DNA of 64,000 bases from Telluria antibiotica (GCF_011682055.1 NZ_JAAQOM010000017.1:1-64000); one strand, 5' to 3'; shown: positions 28,047 to 38,300, counted from the stretch's first letter. The notes: generated by a model not told the origin, from the sequence alone. A program made the numbers and translations.

Positions 28047-28943
28047 AATTCGGGGTCAGAGCATATTCCCGGCTAAATTCGGGGGCAGAGCACGTTTCAG
28101 GTCATTTGTTTTTCGTTAGCGGGACGCCTGCCGCGACCTGTTGTCCTGGGCCTTGTCCCGGCGAGCGTGTGACGTCGTCGACGAAAGATGTCGGCCCGAG
28201 TGGCCGGCAACTGTTTCCGCAACGCCGTATTTCCTCAAGCAGTTGCTCGGACAAGTCTTCAAAGAACAGGTGACGGTAGGCTGCGCGCCGGTCGACATCA
28301 TGCATGCCCAGGCCGGTATAGACCAAGTGCGGTGTCACCACCGGATCGTCCGCGCCGAACGCGTTTGCCCGATAGCTCGACCATGCGTAGGCCTCCGGTG
28401 TCTCCACCATGCGCGCCCGTACAGGATTCAATTCGATGTAACGCTGGCAGATCAGCAGGTAGCGTTCACTGTCGACCAGGCAGGAGCGGAACCGGCCTTC
28501 CCATAGCGTTCCGCTGCGCCCGTGTGTGCGGTTGAAATATTGCACATAGTGCTGGCCGAGCCGTCGCATGAGTATGCTGGGGCCGGTTCTGCTCCCCGTC
28601 GAGAGCAATAAATGAACGTGATTGGTCATGAGGACATAGGCGTGGACATGACAGGCAGTCTCGGCCGCGTACTTGCGGAGCAGCGTCAAGTAGACGAGGT
28701 AGTCCGTCGTGCCAGCAAAGCAGGCGCCGCGATTATTCCCCCGCTGGATGATGTGGAGCGGTACCGCCGGGAGGATCAAGCGTGAAGGTCGTGACATGGC
28801 GAGCGCGTAGTAAAAAAGAGAAGTCATGACCTTAGCGAGGAAACGGGAGCGCTTATGGAGGCCGCTCAATTGAGTGCGGGCCTTTGTCGCAAGATGTGCT
28901 CTGACCCCGAATTCCGCCCGTGACGTGCTCTGACCCCGAATTT
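28047..28943. mobile_element. REP/RAYT element
   Basis: The RAYT transposase gene is bracketed by two pairs of repeats. On the left are direct copies AATTCGGGGTCAGAGCA (28047-28063) and AAATTCGGGGGCAGAGCA (28075-28092) separated by 11 bp. On the right are inverted copies TGCTCTGACCCCGAATT (28897-28913) and TGCTCTGACCCCGAATTT (28926-28943) separated by 12 bp. The outer pair forms imperfect terminal inverted repeats. This is the layout expected of a REP-associated tyrosine transposase locus, in which paired REPs flank the gene. The element abuts the oxygenase stop codon, and a diverged copy of the last 42 bp of that gene follows the right end. Confidence 0.8.
28102..28797 (-). CDS. REP-associated tyrosine transposase (RAYT, TnpA_REP)
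   Basis: A 231-residue single-strand DNA transposase of the Y1/HUH class. MSRPSRLILPAVPLHIIQRG is followed by the HUH metal motif His60-Val-His62 in VLMTNHVHLLL and the catalytic Tyr120 in QRYIELNPVRARMV. The GTLWEGRFRSCLVDSE segment is typical of RAYTs. The start at 28797 gives the conserved N-terminus; in-frame sequence further upstream to 28980 runs through the repeats and is not family-like. Such proteins cleave REP hairpins and are usually domesticated single-copy genes that spread non-autonomous REPs. All catalytic residues are present, so activity is possible. Confidence 0.93.
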   Translation of the reverse strand: MSRPSRLILPAVPLHIIQRGNNRGACFAGTTDYLVYLTLLRKYAAETACHVHAYVLMTNHVHLLLSTGSRTGPSILMRRLGQHYVQYFNRTHGRSGTLWEGRFRSCLVDSERYLLICQRYIELNPVRARMVETPEAYAWSSYRANAFGADDPVVTPHLVYTGLGMHDVDRRAAYRHLFFEDLSEQLLEEIRRCGNSCRPLGPTSFVDDVTRSPGQGPGQQVAAGVPLTKNK

Positions 28944-28992
28944 CCGGCGCCGGCGGCATACGTTCGGCATCATCGATCACGACGCGGCCTGA
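28944..28992 (+). pseudogene. remnant of a 2OG-Fe(II) oxygenase gene 3' end
   Basis: In frame from 28945 the sequence reads a short stretch ending RRRHTFGIIDHDAA and a TGA stop codon at 28990-28992. The true oxygenase gene ends GRRHTLGIIFHDAA and TGA at 28044-28046. The 42-bp blocks 28005-28046 and 28951-28992 differ at about five positions. No upstream part of the gene is present on this side. It is either the displaced original end of the oxygenase gene or a remnant of a second oxygenase copy. Confidence 0.65.
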
Positions 28993-29120
28993 ATCGCAAT
29001 TACGAAATTCGCCGATCGCCTCAGAATTTTTGCGAGGTGCTTCGCATGCATACGTTTCCGTCGTAGGATCGACGAACCTGCACCTCAGCAGGCATCACAA
29101 CGATTCCAATGGAGACTAGC

Positions 29121-29621
29121 ATGAGCGTATCGCGTCGCCTGTTCCTGGCCGCCCTCGGTGTGGCCGGTGTCGCAGGCGGGAGCCTGGCCCGGGCCGGGGA
29201 CCTGCCGCAACCCCTCGTCGCCTTCGACGACGAGTTGAAGAACGGCTTCCAGAACTGGAGCTGGGCCAAGACGCAGTTGTCGGTCCCGGCCGGCAACGGC
29301 AAGGCGATCCGTGTCGAAGGCGATCCGTGGAGCGCGCTCGTGCTTCACCACGAGCCGTTTTCGACCGAGGGTTATACCAAGCTCACCTTCGTCATCAACG
29401 GCGGCAAGGACGGCGGCCAGGCGCTGACGATCAGGGCCATGGCGGGCGGCAAGGCGATCGACGCCAACTACGCCATCCAGCCCAAGGCGAAGACGTGGGC
29501 CGTCGTCGAAGTGCCGTTGAAGGACCTCAACGCGGCCGGCAAGACCATCGAAGGCATCAGCTTGCAGGCCCAGGGCGATCCGTATTCCGCGTACTACATC
29601 GCGCGCATCCAGTTCGAGTGA
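29121..29621 (+). CDS. Tat-exported protein of unknown function, carbohydrate-binding-like fold
   Basis: A 166-residue protein with a twin-arginine signal: SVSRRLFLAALGVAGVAGG, then an AxA-like cleavage region (ARAG), so it is probably folded before export to the periplasm. The mature part (LVAFDDELKNGFQNWSWAKT; GYTKLTFVINGG; VPLKDLNAAGKTIEGISLQAQG; YYIARIQFE) has the alternating beta pattern of CBM11/endoglucanase-like jelly-roll domains. No catalytic residues can be assigned. The start at 29121 fits the Tat motif; an ATG at 29109 is four codons upstream. It is convergent with the glutathione transferase gene. Function is not known. Confidence 0.7.
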   Translation: MSVSRRLFLAALGVAGVAGGSLARAGDLPQPLVAFDDELKNGFQNWSWAKTQLSVPAGNGKAIRVEGDPWSALVLHHEPFSTEGYTKLTFVINGGKDGGQALTIRAMAGGKAIDANYAIQPKAKTWAVVEVPLKDLNAAGKTIEGISLQAQGDPYSAYYIARIQFE

Positions 29622-29641
29622 ACGCGCGCCGCCGACGGCAA

Positions 29642-30280
29642 TCAGGGCAGTTCGCCGCCCGAGAACGGATCGATCGAGTACGGGTACACGGTGCCCAGGA
29701 AGCCCGGCTGCCCGCGCACCCGGTCGATCCAGCGCATGACGGCGGGATGGCCGGCCAGCGCCAGGTCCGCCTCGTCGGCCCGGTGGACGTAGGCGAACAG
29801 CGACATGTCGGCGATCGTGTAGATGTCGCCAGCGATGAACGGGCGCCCGGTCAGCTCGTGCTCGAGGATCGCCAGCGCCCGGTGCGCGACGTGGCGCAGG
29901 CGTTCGACGAGCGCCGGCGCGCGCCGCGCCAGCTTGCCCGTCAGCGTCCAATGGCGCAAGGTGGCGATCGACGCCACGTGGTCCTGCTCGAACGACAGCC
30001 ATTGCTGCACCTTCGCGTGCCCGAACGGATCGGCCGGCAGGTACGGCGTACCGTGCGCCAGGTACGTCAGGATGGCATTCGATTCGGCCAGGGTGCGGCC
30101 GTCGTCCAGGCGCAGCACCGGCACGGCCCCTGTCGGATTCACGGCCAGGAAGGCCGGCTGCTGGCCCTCTCCCTCGAAGATGCGGACGTTCTCGGTGCGG
30201 TACGGGATGTCGAGGTGGTTCAGCAGCAGGCGCACTTTCCAGGCGTTTTGCGAAGGCAGGTAATCGTATAGCGTGAGCAT
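29642..30280 (-). CDS. glutathione S-transferase
   Basis: A 212-residue cytosolic GST. The N-terminal thioredoxin-like domain (MLTLYDYLPSQNAWKVRLLLN) includes the substrate/GSH-binding NPTGAVPVLRLDDGRTLAESNAILTYLA with the cis-Pro and the Glu-Ser pair that bind glutathione. The C-terminal all-helical domain has FIAGDIYTIADMSLFAYVHRADE. The Ser in PSQN is the probable activating residue, as in bacterial beta/theta-like enzymes. Transcribed alone on the minus strand. Physiological substrate unknown. Confidence 0.9.
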   Translation of the reverse strand: MLTLYDYLPSQNAWKVRLLLNHLDIPYRTENVRIFEGEGQQPAFLAVNPTGAVPVLRLDDGRTLAESNAILTYLAHGTPYLPADPFGHAKVQQWLSFEQDHVASIATLRHWTLTGKLARRAPALVERLRHVAHRALAILEHELTGRPFIAGDIYTIADMSLFAYVHRADEADLALAGHPAVMRWIDRVRGQPGFLGTVYPYSIDPFSGGELP

Positions 30281-30463
30281 CGTGGTCTCCAGTGATCGGA
30301 TGCCCATTGGACCATCGCACCCCCGCCAAGCACGCTCCGAATCTTGCGCTCGAACTCCCGTTCGGCGATGACCCGCGCATTGACCACAATGTAAATTTAT
30401 ATACACTCTGTTTCTTGCTGTTGAACCGTACCCCGGCTCATCCATCACAAGAACGGAGACCCC

Positions 30464-31333
30464 ATGCGCAAGCCCACAAGGCCCCTGCAGTGTTCCATGC
30501 TCGCCCTGACCTTGGCCTTTGCCATCGCCGCGGCCCACGCCACCACCATCATCGACAATGCCAACGGCTACACGTTGAATGCGAAGGGCGACGTCGTCCA
30601 GTTCGCGTCGCTCGCGTTCGACGACGCAGGCCGCATCCTCGCCGCCGGCACTCTCGCCGACGTGGCCGCGAAGGTGCCGCAGGCAACCCACGTCGACGCG
30701 GCGCAGGCGATGACCGACAAGGTGCTGCCGCAGCCGACGGAGCAGGAAGCCCGCACGATGCTCGACCGCGCGCTGGCAACGATGGCCAGCGTCGGCCACA
30801 CGAGTGCGCACGACGCGGGCGTCGGTGTCGGCGAGGACCGGCTGTACCGCGACTATGCGGACCACGGCAAGCTGACCGCGCGCATCTACGCGATGGTCGG
30901 CGGCACGGGCGCCGATTTCGACCAGCAGGCGAAGAACGGCCCGCTGAACGGCTACGGCCACGACATGTATGCGCTGCGCGCCGTGAAGCTGTACGCGGAC
31001 GGCGCCCTGGGCAGCCGCGGCGCCGCGCTGGTGGCGCCGAACCCGTTCTTCGGCATCCACGCCGCCGTCACGCGCCAGGACGCGGACGGGAACCCGAGCG
31101 CCGGCTGGTATCCCGAGCAGGAGATGTCGCTCAAGGAAGCGTTCCGCTGCTTCACGCTCGACGCGGCGTACGCCGGACATCAGGAAAACACGCTAGGCTC
31201 CCTCGAAAGGGACAAGTACGCCGATTTCATCGTCGTCGACCGCGACCTCTTCAAGATGTCGCCCTACGACGTCCACAAGACAGTCGTGCTCGAGACGTGG
31301 GTCGGCGGGCACCGGGTCTATCGCCGGCCATGA
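30464..31333 (+). pseudogene. internally deleted YtcJ-like amidohydrolase
   Basis: A signal peptide (about residues 1-26) and an open frame of 289 residues survive, but the protein matches an amidohydrolase family 3 (YtcJ-like) enzyme of about 550-600 residues with blocks missing in frame. After THVDAAQ the segment with the metal-binding HxH is absent and the sequence jumps to MTDKVLPQPTEQEA. After ADGALGSRGAAL the central barrel strands with the other metal ligands are absent and it jumps to VAPNPFFGIHAAVTRQDADG. The C-terminal part (GSLERDKYADFIVVDRD) is intact. Without metal ligands it cannot act as a hydrolase. The reading frame is preserved and overlaps the next gene's possible ATG, so it may still be translated. 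Confidence 0.7.
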
Positions 31334-31353
31334 CATCGCCATCTGGAGGAACC

Positions 31354-32022
31354 GTGTTGAAAGCCGTTGTTGCCGCTCTCGCTCTCGCCGCTTTGGCGCC
31401 GGCCGGCGCCCAGCAGACCAATGCGTCGTATGCGCGGATGGTCGTCATCGTGCCCAAGCCCGGCCAGGCCGAGGCGTTCGAGAAGGGCTACGAACGGCAT
31501 CTGCAATGGCATCGCGGCGCGAAGGATACGTGGACGTGGTATGGCTGGACGTTCGTGCTGGGCAACCGCATCAACCGCTTCATGGACGGCACGTTCGGCC
31601 ATGCTGCCGTCGATTTCGACGCGGCCGTGCAGCCCGCGGCCGATGCCGCCGACAACAACGTGAACGTGGTGCCGTACGCGGACTTCGTCAGCCACGGCAT
31701 CTACCAGCGCATGGACGCGATGAGCACGGGCGAGCCGCTGCCGGACGCGTCGCCGTTCCTGTCCATGACGACCTACCACATCCGCCCCGGCCAGGAAGGG
31801 GCGTTCGAGCAGGCGGTGGCGAGCGCGCGTGGCACGGCGGGCCGCCAGACGTGGTACCGGCTGCAGGCCGGCGGCGAGGCCCCGCAGTACGTGCTGATGC
31901 GTGCCGTGCCGTCGTTCGGCGCCGCCGCGACGCTGGGCACGCCCCTTACGCTGTCCGGCCTCGTCGACCGCGTGGACAACGAATTGCTGCGCTATCGGCC
32001 GAACCTCAGTTACCGTCCTTGA
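31354..32022 (+). CDS. secreted hypothetical protein
   Basis: A 222-residue protein of unknown function. The GTG at 31354 has a strong ribosome site (GGAGG, 8 bp upstream) and gives a clean signal peptide (VLKAVVAALALAALAPAGAQ). An ATG at 31330 overlapping the previous stop codon is the alternative. The mature part has two related halves, YARMVVIVPKPGQAEAFEKGYERHL and SMTTYHIRPGQEGAFEQAVASA, each resembling the start of an alpha/beta-barrel ABM-like fold, so it is probably a tandem dimeric-barrel protein. It lies directly upstream of the hutU promoter. Role in histidine metabolism is not suggested by its sequence. Confidence 0.75.
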   Translation: MLKAVVAALALAALAPAGAQQTNASYARMVVIVPKPGQAEAFEKGYERHLQWHRGAKDTWTWYGWTFVLGNRINRFMDGTFGHAAVDFDAAVQPAADAADNNVNVVPYADFVSHGIYQRMDAMSTGEPLPDASPFLSMTTYHIRPGQEGAFEQAVASARGTAGRQTWYRLQAGGEAPQYVLMRAVPSFGAAATLGTPLTLSGLVDRVDNELLRYRPNLSYRP

Positions 32023-32031
32023 CCGTCGCGC

Positions 32032-32060
32032 TTGACGTAGTTGTATAGACAACTTAGACT
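32032..32060 (+). promoter_or_regulatory. hutU promoter with embedded palindromic operator
   Basis: A -35 hexamer TTGACG (32032-32037) and a -10-like TAGACT (32055-32060) are separated by 17 bp. Between them lies the inverted repeat AGTTGT-ATAG-ACAACT (32039-32044, 32049-32054). The dyad has the TTGTATA/ACAA character of GntR/HutC operators, and its place between -35 and -10 suits repression. It lies 55 bp before the hutU start codon. HutC binding is inferred, not shown. Confidence 0.65.
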
Positions 32061-32114
32061 TTCTGGAATGCGGGACGGGCGTTCGTCCCGCGCATCCTTA
32101 GCGAGGAGTCCGTC

Positions 32115-33833
<1,719 letters not shown>

Positions 33834-33847
33834 CACGGACAATCGAG

Positions 33848-35392
33848 ATGATGACCCAAGACCACCACCTGACCCTGCAACCCGGCGCCCTGGCGCTGAC
33901 CGACCTGCGCACCGCGTGGGGCACGCCCGGCAAGTTGACTCTCGCCCCCGGGGCGTATGCCGCGATCGAGACGTCGGCCGCGACGATCCAGGCCATCGTC
34001 GCCAAGGGCGATCCTGCGTACGGCATCAACACGGGCTTCGGCCTGCTCGCGAAGCGCCACATCCCGCAGGCGCAGCTCGAACAGTTGCAGCAGAACCTGA
34101 TCCTGTCGCATGCCGTGGGCACCGGCGACTACCTGCCGGACCACGTCGTGCGCCTGATCCTGCTGACCAAGATCGGCAGCCTCGCGCGCGGCTATTCCGG
34201 CGTGCGGCCGCTGATCGTCGACACCTTGATCGCCCTCTACAACGCCGGCATCATGCCAGCGATTCCCTGCCAGGGCTCGGTGGGCGCCTCGGGCGACCTC
34301 GCGCCGCTGGCGCACATGACGCTTGCGATGCTGGGCGTCGGCGAAGTGCGCATGCGCGGCGAGATCATGGACGCACGCGCCGCGCTGACGGCGGCCGGCA
34401 TCGAGCCCGTCGTGCTGGCGGCAAAGGAGGGGCTTGCGCTGATCAACGGCACGCAGGTGTCGACGGCGCTGGCGCTGCACGGCCTGTTCCTTGCCGAGCG
34501 CCTGCTGGAAGCGGCGATGGTGACGGGCGCCCTGGCGCTGGACGCCGCACGGGGCAGCGACGCACCGTTCGACCCGCGCGTGCACGAAGTGCGCGGCCAG
34601 CCGGGCCAGATCGCGGCGGCGAAGATCTATCGCCAGCTGGTGGCGGGCAGCGCGATCCGCGCGTCGCACCTCGTCGGCGACGAGCGCGTGCAGGACCCGT
34701 ACAGCCTGCGCTGCCAGCCGCAGGTGATGGGCGCCGTGATGGACCTGATCGCCCAGGCCGGCCGGACACTCCTCATCGAAGCCAACGCCGTCACGGACAA
34801 CCCGCTCGTGTTCCCGGAAACGGGCGAGGTGATTTCCGGCGGGAATTTTCACGCGGAACCCGTCGCGTTCGCGGCCGACACGCTGGCGCTGGCCATCGCC
34901 GAGATCGGCGCGCTGGCCGAACGCCGCATCGCGCTGCTGATCGATTCCACGCTGTCCGGCCTGCCGCCGTTCCTCGTGCGCGAGCCGGGCGTGAACTCCG
35001 GTTTCATGATCGCGCACGTGACGGCGGCGGCGCTGGCGTCGGAAAACAAGTCGTTGGCGCACCCCGCCAGCGTCGACAGCCTGCCCACGTCCGCGAACCA
35101 GGAAGACCACGTGAGCATGGCGACGTTCGCGGCGCGCCGTCTCGGCCAGATGGCGCACAATACGGGTGTCATCGTCGGCATCGAGCTCCTGGCGGCGGCG
35201 CAGGGGATCGAGTTCCACCGCCCGCTGACGAGTTCGAGCCACCTGGAACATGTCCATGCCAAATTGCGCGAGCAAGTGCCGGCGTTCGACGAAGACCGGT
35301 TCTTCGCGCCGGACATCGAAGCGGCGCGCCGGATGGTGATGGACGGCGCGCTGTCCGCCGCCTGCAAGGACTTGTTCGCCGCGCTGCACTGA
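33848..35392 (+). CDS. hutH: histidine ammonia-lyase
   Basis: HutH removes ammonia from histidine to give trans-urocanate, the first step of the pathway. At 514 residues it is of family length. The Ala147-Ser148-Gly149 triad in GSVGASGDLAPLAH cyclises to the MIO electrophile. The catalytic tyrosine region YGINTGFG (about 58-65), the NGTQ and NPLVF segments, and QEDHVSM near the C-terminus are all present. Two adjacent ATGs (33848, 33851) could start it. A dispersed palindrome lies 10-34 bp past its stop codon, before hutG. Confidence 0.97.
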   Translation: MMTQDHHLTLQPGALALTDLRTAWGTPGKLTLAPGAYAAIETSAATIQAIVAKGDPAYGINTGFGLLAKRHIPQAQLEQLQQNLILSHAVGTGDYLPDHVVRLILLTKIGSLARGYSGVRPLIVDTLIALYNAGIMPAIPCQGSVGASGDLAPLAHMTLAMLGVGEVRMRGEIMDARAALTAAGIEPVVLAAKEGLALINGTQVSTALALHGLFLAERLLEAAMVTGALALDAARGSDAPFDPRVHEVRGQPGQIAAAKIYRQLVAGSAIRASHLVGDERVQDPYSLRCQPQVMGAVMDLIAQAGRTLLIEANAVTDNPLVFPETGEVISGGNFHAEPVAFAADTLALAIAEIGALAERRIALLIDSTLSGLPPFLVREPGVNSGFMIAHVTAAALASENKSLAHPASVDSLPTSANQEDHVSMATFAARRLGQMAHNTGVIVGIELLAAAQGIEFHRPLTSSSHLEHVHAKLREQVPAFDEDRFFAPDIEAARRMVMDGALSAACKDLFAALH

Positions 35393-35401
35393 CAGGGACC
35401 G

Positions 35402-35426
35402 GTAGGGTGGGCACCCCGTGCCCACC
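35402..35426 (+). repeat. dispersed palindrome between hutH and hutG
   Basis: GTAGGGTGGGCACCCCGTGC with CCACC following: the same element as at 76-99, same orientation. It occupies most of the hutH-hutG gap and could form a hairpin in the hut mRNA. There is no T-run after it, so it more likely affects mRNA stability than ends transcription. Confidence 0.75.
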
Positions 35427-35480
35427 ATGAGCAGACGACATGGCGGTATTTGGTGAGATTAGCTTTAAGCAGGAGTCACG

Positions 35481-36281
35481 ATGGATTTCAGGTTCAAGCC
35501 GGGGCATGTACCGCTGCTGCTGTCGATGCCGCACGCCGGCACCGACATTCCCGACGACATCGCGGCCCACATGGCGCCGTGCGCGCTCGCGCGGGCCGAC
35601 ACCGACTGGCATCTGCCCGATTTGTACGCGTTCGCGGACAGCCTCGGCGCATCGACGCTGTCCGCGCGCTGGTCGCGCTACGTCATCGACCTGAACCGTC
35701 CGCCCGAGGACACGAACCTGTATCCCGGCCAGGACACGACGCGCCTGTGTCCAGTCGACACGTTCGGGCGCGAGCGCCTGTACCAGGAGGGGCATGAGCC
35801 GGACGCCGGCGAGATCGAACGGCGTCTCGAGCAGTACTGGCGCCCGTACCATCGCCAGCTGCGCGCGGAGCTCGACCGGCTGCTGGCGCTGCACGGGCAG
35901 GTGGTGCTGTGGGATGCGCACTCGATCGCGTCCGTCGTGCCGCGCTTTTTCGAGGGCCGCCTGCCCGACCTGAATTTCGGCACGGCGGACGGGAAATCGT
36001 GCTCGCTGCAACTGCAGGGCGAGATGATGCGCGTGGCCGAAGCGCAGGACCGTTATTCGTTCGTGTTCAACGGCCGCTTCAAGGGCGGCCACATCACGCG
36101 CTTCTACGGCGATCCGGCCGCCGGCGTGCATGCGATCCAGCTCGAGATGTGCCAGTGCGTGTACATGGACGAAGCGCCGCCGTTCGACTACCTGCCCGAC
36201 GTCGCCGGCAAGGTGCAGCCGTTGCTGCGTGACCTGCTGGAGGCGGCCATCGCCTGGGCGCGTGCGGGAGGGCACGCGTGA
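35481..36281 (+). CDS. hutG: N-formylglutamate deformylase
   Basis: HutG hydrolyses N-formylglutamate to glutamate and formate, the last step of the five-step pathway. The 266-residue protein belongs to the N-formylglutamate amidohydrolase (FGase) family: LLLSMPHAGTDIP at the N-terminus, DTDWHLPDLYAFAD, YVIDLNRPP, the WDAHSIAS metal/catalytic segment and FYGDPAAGVHAIQLEMCQ. It should not be confused with the unrelated formiminoglutamase also called HutG in four-step organisms; pairing with hutF confirms the deformylase. GGAGT precedes the ATG. The hutF start overlaps its stop codon. Confidence 0.93.
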   Translation: MDFRFKPGHVPLLLSMPHAGTDIPDDIAAHMAPCALARADTDWHLPDLYAFADSLGASTLSARWSRYVIDLNRPPEDTNLYPGQDTTRLCPVDTFGRERLYQEGHEPDAGEIERRLEQYWRPYHRQLRAELDRLLALHGQVVLWDAHSIASVVPRFFEGRLPDLNFGTADGKSCSLQLQGEMMRVAEAQDRYSFVFNGRFKGGHITRFYGDPAAGVHAIQLEMCQCVYMDEAPPFDYLPDVAGKVQPLLRDLLEAAIAWARAGGHA

Positions 36282-37639
36282 ACGCGTTATTCGCGCGCCA
36301 TGCGCTGCTTGCCAATGGTTGGCAGCGCGACGTGCTGCTCGAATGGGACGTGCGGGGCGATCTGACGAAGGTCGCGCCGGAGGCGTCGCCGCCGCTCGGC
36401 GTGGCGCGCGTGGACTACGTCGTGCCGGGCATGGTCAACCTGCATTCCCACTCGTTCCAGCGCGCCATCGCCGGCCTGACGGAACGGGCGGGCGAGAGCC
36501 TCGACAGCTTCTGGACGTGGCGCGACCTGATGTACCGTGTCGCCAACCGCATCACGCCCGAGCAGATGGAAGCGGTCGCCGCGCAGCTGTATGCGGAATG
36601 CCTGCGTCACGGCTACACGTCCGTCTGCGAATTCCATTATGTGCAGCGGGCACCCGGCGGCCATGAATACGGCAACCCGGCCGAGACGGCGCAGCGCGTC
36701 GCGCAGGCCGCGCGTGACTCCGGCATCGGCGTGACCCTGCTGCCCGTGATGTACGCGTATGCCGGCTTCAACGACGCGCCGCTGCGCGAGGACCAGGAGC
36801 GCTTCCGTACCGACCCGGCCCAGGTGCTGCGCATCGTGGAGGCGCTGGAACCCCTGCGCGGGCCGCAGCTGGAAGTGGGCGCGGCGCCGCACTCGCTGCG
36901 CGCCGTGTCCGCCGGCCAGCTGCGCGAGCTCGTGCAGGCGCTGCCGGCCGGGCGGCCGCTGCACGTCCACATCGCGGAACAGCAGCTCGAAGTGGCGCAA
37001 TGCCTGGAGGCCACGGGCATGCGTCCCGTCGACTGGCTGATGCACCACACGGACGTCGACGCGCGCTGGTGCCTCGTGCACGCGACGCATCTGTCCGACG
37101 GCGAGCGCGACCGGGTCGCGGCCAGCGGCGCCATCGCGGGGCTGTGTCCGACGACGGAAGCCAACCTGGGCGACGGCCTGTTCCCGCTGGCGCCGTATGT
37201 CGGGGCCGGCGGCCGCTTCGGGATCGGCAGCGACAGCCATGTGTCGCAAAGCCCCGTGGAAGAACTGCGCTGGCTCGAATACGGCCAGCGCCTCGCCCAT
37301 CAACGGCGCAACATCGCCGTGGATGGCGCCGAGCGCGACGTCGGCACGTTCCTGTGGCAGGGCGCGCTGGCGGGCGGCGCGCAGGCGACCGGGCGCCGGC
37401 TCGGCGTGCTGGCGCCCGGCCGCCGCGCGGATCTGCTCGTGCTGGACAGTGCGCATCCGAACCTGGATGGCGTGCCGCCGCACGAGGTACTCGGGCGTTT
37501 CCTGTTCAGCGGCAACGACAACCTCGTGCGCGACGTGCTGGCGGGCGGGCATTGGGTGGTGCAGGGCGGCCGCCACATGGCGCAGGACGCCATCGCCCAG
37601 CGCTACAAGGCCGCCGTGCGCACATTGCACGCGTATTGA
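36278..37639 (+). CDS. hutF: formimidoylglutamate deiminase
   Basis: HutF deiminates N-formimino-L-glutamate to N-formylglutamate and ammonia. The 453-residue protein is an amidohydrolase-superfamily enzyme with a single metal: the HxH pair in NLHSHSFQRAIAG, a His in LHVHIAEQ, the catalytic His in LVHATHLS and Asp in FGIGSDSHVSQS are all in place. The C-terminal PGRRADLLVLD closes the composite beta domain. It starts at a GTG that overlaps the hutG stop codon (GTGA), implying translational coupling. A gap of 43 bp leads to hutD. Confidence 0.93.
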   Translation: MNALFARHALLANGWQRDVLLEWDVRGDLTKVAPEASPPLGVARVDYVVPGMVNLHSHSFQRAIAGLTERAGESLDSFWTWRDLMYRVANRITPEQMEAVAAQLYAECLRHGYTSVCEFHYVQRAPGGHEYGNPAETAQRVAQAARDSGIGVTLLPVMYAYAGFNDAPLREDQERFRTDPAQVLRIVEALEPLRGPQLEVGAAPHSLRAVSAGQLRELVQALPAGRPLHVHIAEQQLEVAQCLEATGMRPVDWLMHHTDVDARWCLVHATHLSDGERDRVAASGAIAGLCPTTEANLGDGLFPLAPYVGAGGRFGIGSDSHVSQSPVEELRWLEYGQRLAHQRRNIAVDGAERDVGTFLWQGALAGGAQATGRRLGVLAPGRRADLLVLDSAHPNLDGVPPHEVLGRFLFSGNDNLVRDVLAGGHWVVQGGRHMAQDAIAQRYKAAVRTLHAY

Positions 37640-37682
37640 TGCGACAATCGCTTCCGTTTCGAACGACGATGAGGTGCAAGTC

Positions 37683-38300
37683 ATGACGATGCTGATTCCG
37701 TTTGCGAACCTCGAACCGGTGTCGTGGAAGAACGGCGGCGGCAGCACGACCGAGATCGCCGTGTTCCCGCCCGATGCCGGCTTCGACGACTTCGACTGGC
37801 GCGTAAGCCTGGCCACCGTCGCCGCCGACGGTCCGTTCTCCGCCTTCCCCGGCATCGAGCGCACGCTGGTGCTCGTCGACGGCCACGGCATGACCCTGGA
37901 CATCGACGGCGAGCCCACCCTGCTGTCGAAGGTGGATCCCATCGTCGCGTTCGACGGCGAGTCGCGCGTGGAGGCCAAGCTGAACCGCGGCGCCAGTACC
38001 GACTTCAACGTCATGACCCGCACCGACCGCTGCTGGCACCGCTTCGGCCGCCGCCAGCTCGATGGCGACTCCACGTTCGTCGCGCGCGCCGACGTCACCG
38101 TGCTGTTCCTCGCCGACGGCGACAGCCTCGAGCTGTGCAGCGACGACCAGCGCATCAACCTCGTGCGCTTCGACGCCGTCGTGATCGACCCCGACACGAC
38201 GTGGAAGCTGCGCGCGGAGCAGGGCGCCATCTTCATCGTCGACATCCATTACTACGACGACGAGAACGATCTGGAGCACGAGGACGGCGCGTATGAGTGA
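37683..38300 (+). CDS. hutD: HutD family protein
   Basis: A 205-residue cupin-like protein found in hut operons of proteobacteria. In Pseudomonas fluorescens HutD has been proposed to limit or fine-tune hut expression, perhaps by binding a pathway intermediate. The sequence WKNGGGSTTEIAVFPPDAGFDDFDWRVSLATV and the PGIERTLVLVDG segment are characteristic of the family. The ATG at 37683 is used; a second in-frame ATG lies two codons later. It overlaps the hutI start by 8 bp. Its biochemical role is not settled. Confidence 0.9.
   Translation: MTMLIPFANLEPVSWKNGGGSTTEIAVFPPDAGFDDFDWRVSLATVAADGPFSAFPGIERTLVLVDGHGMTLDIDGEPTLLSKVDPIVAFDGESRVEAKLNRGASTDFNVMTRTDRCWHRFGRRQLDGDSTFVARADVTVLFLADGDSLELCSDDQRINLVRFDAVVIDPDTTWKLRAEQGAIFIVDIHYYDDENDLEHEDGAYE

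Noticed and set aside
28798..28980. N-terminal extension of the RAYT gene
   Set aside because: The extra 61 codons read through the inverted repeats and the antisense of the oxygenase remnant; the conserved protein begins at 28797.
35402..35426. Dispersed palindrome as transcription terminator of hutH
   Set aside because: No T-run follows the stem, and the downstream hut genes would then lack transcription; stem variants elsewhere suggest a REP-like element.
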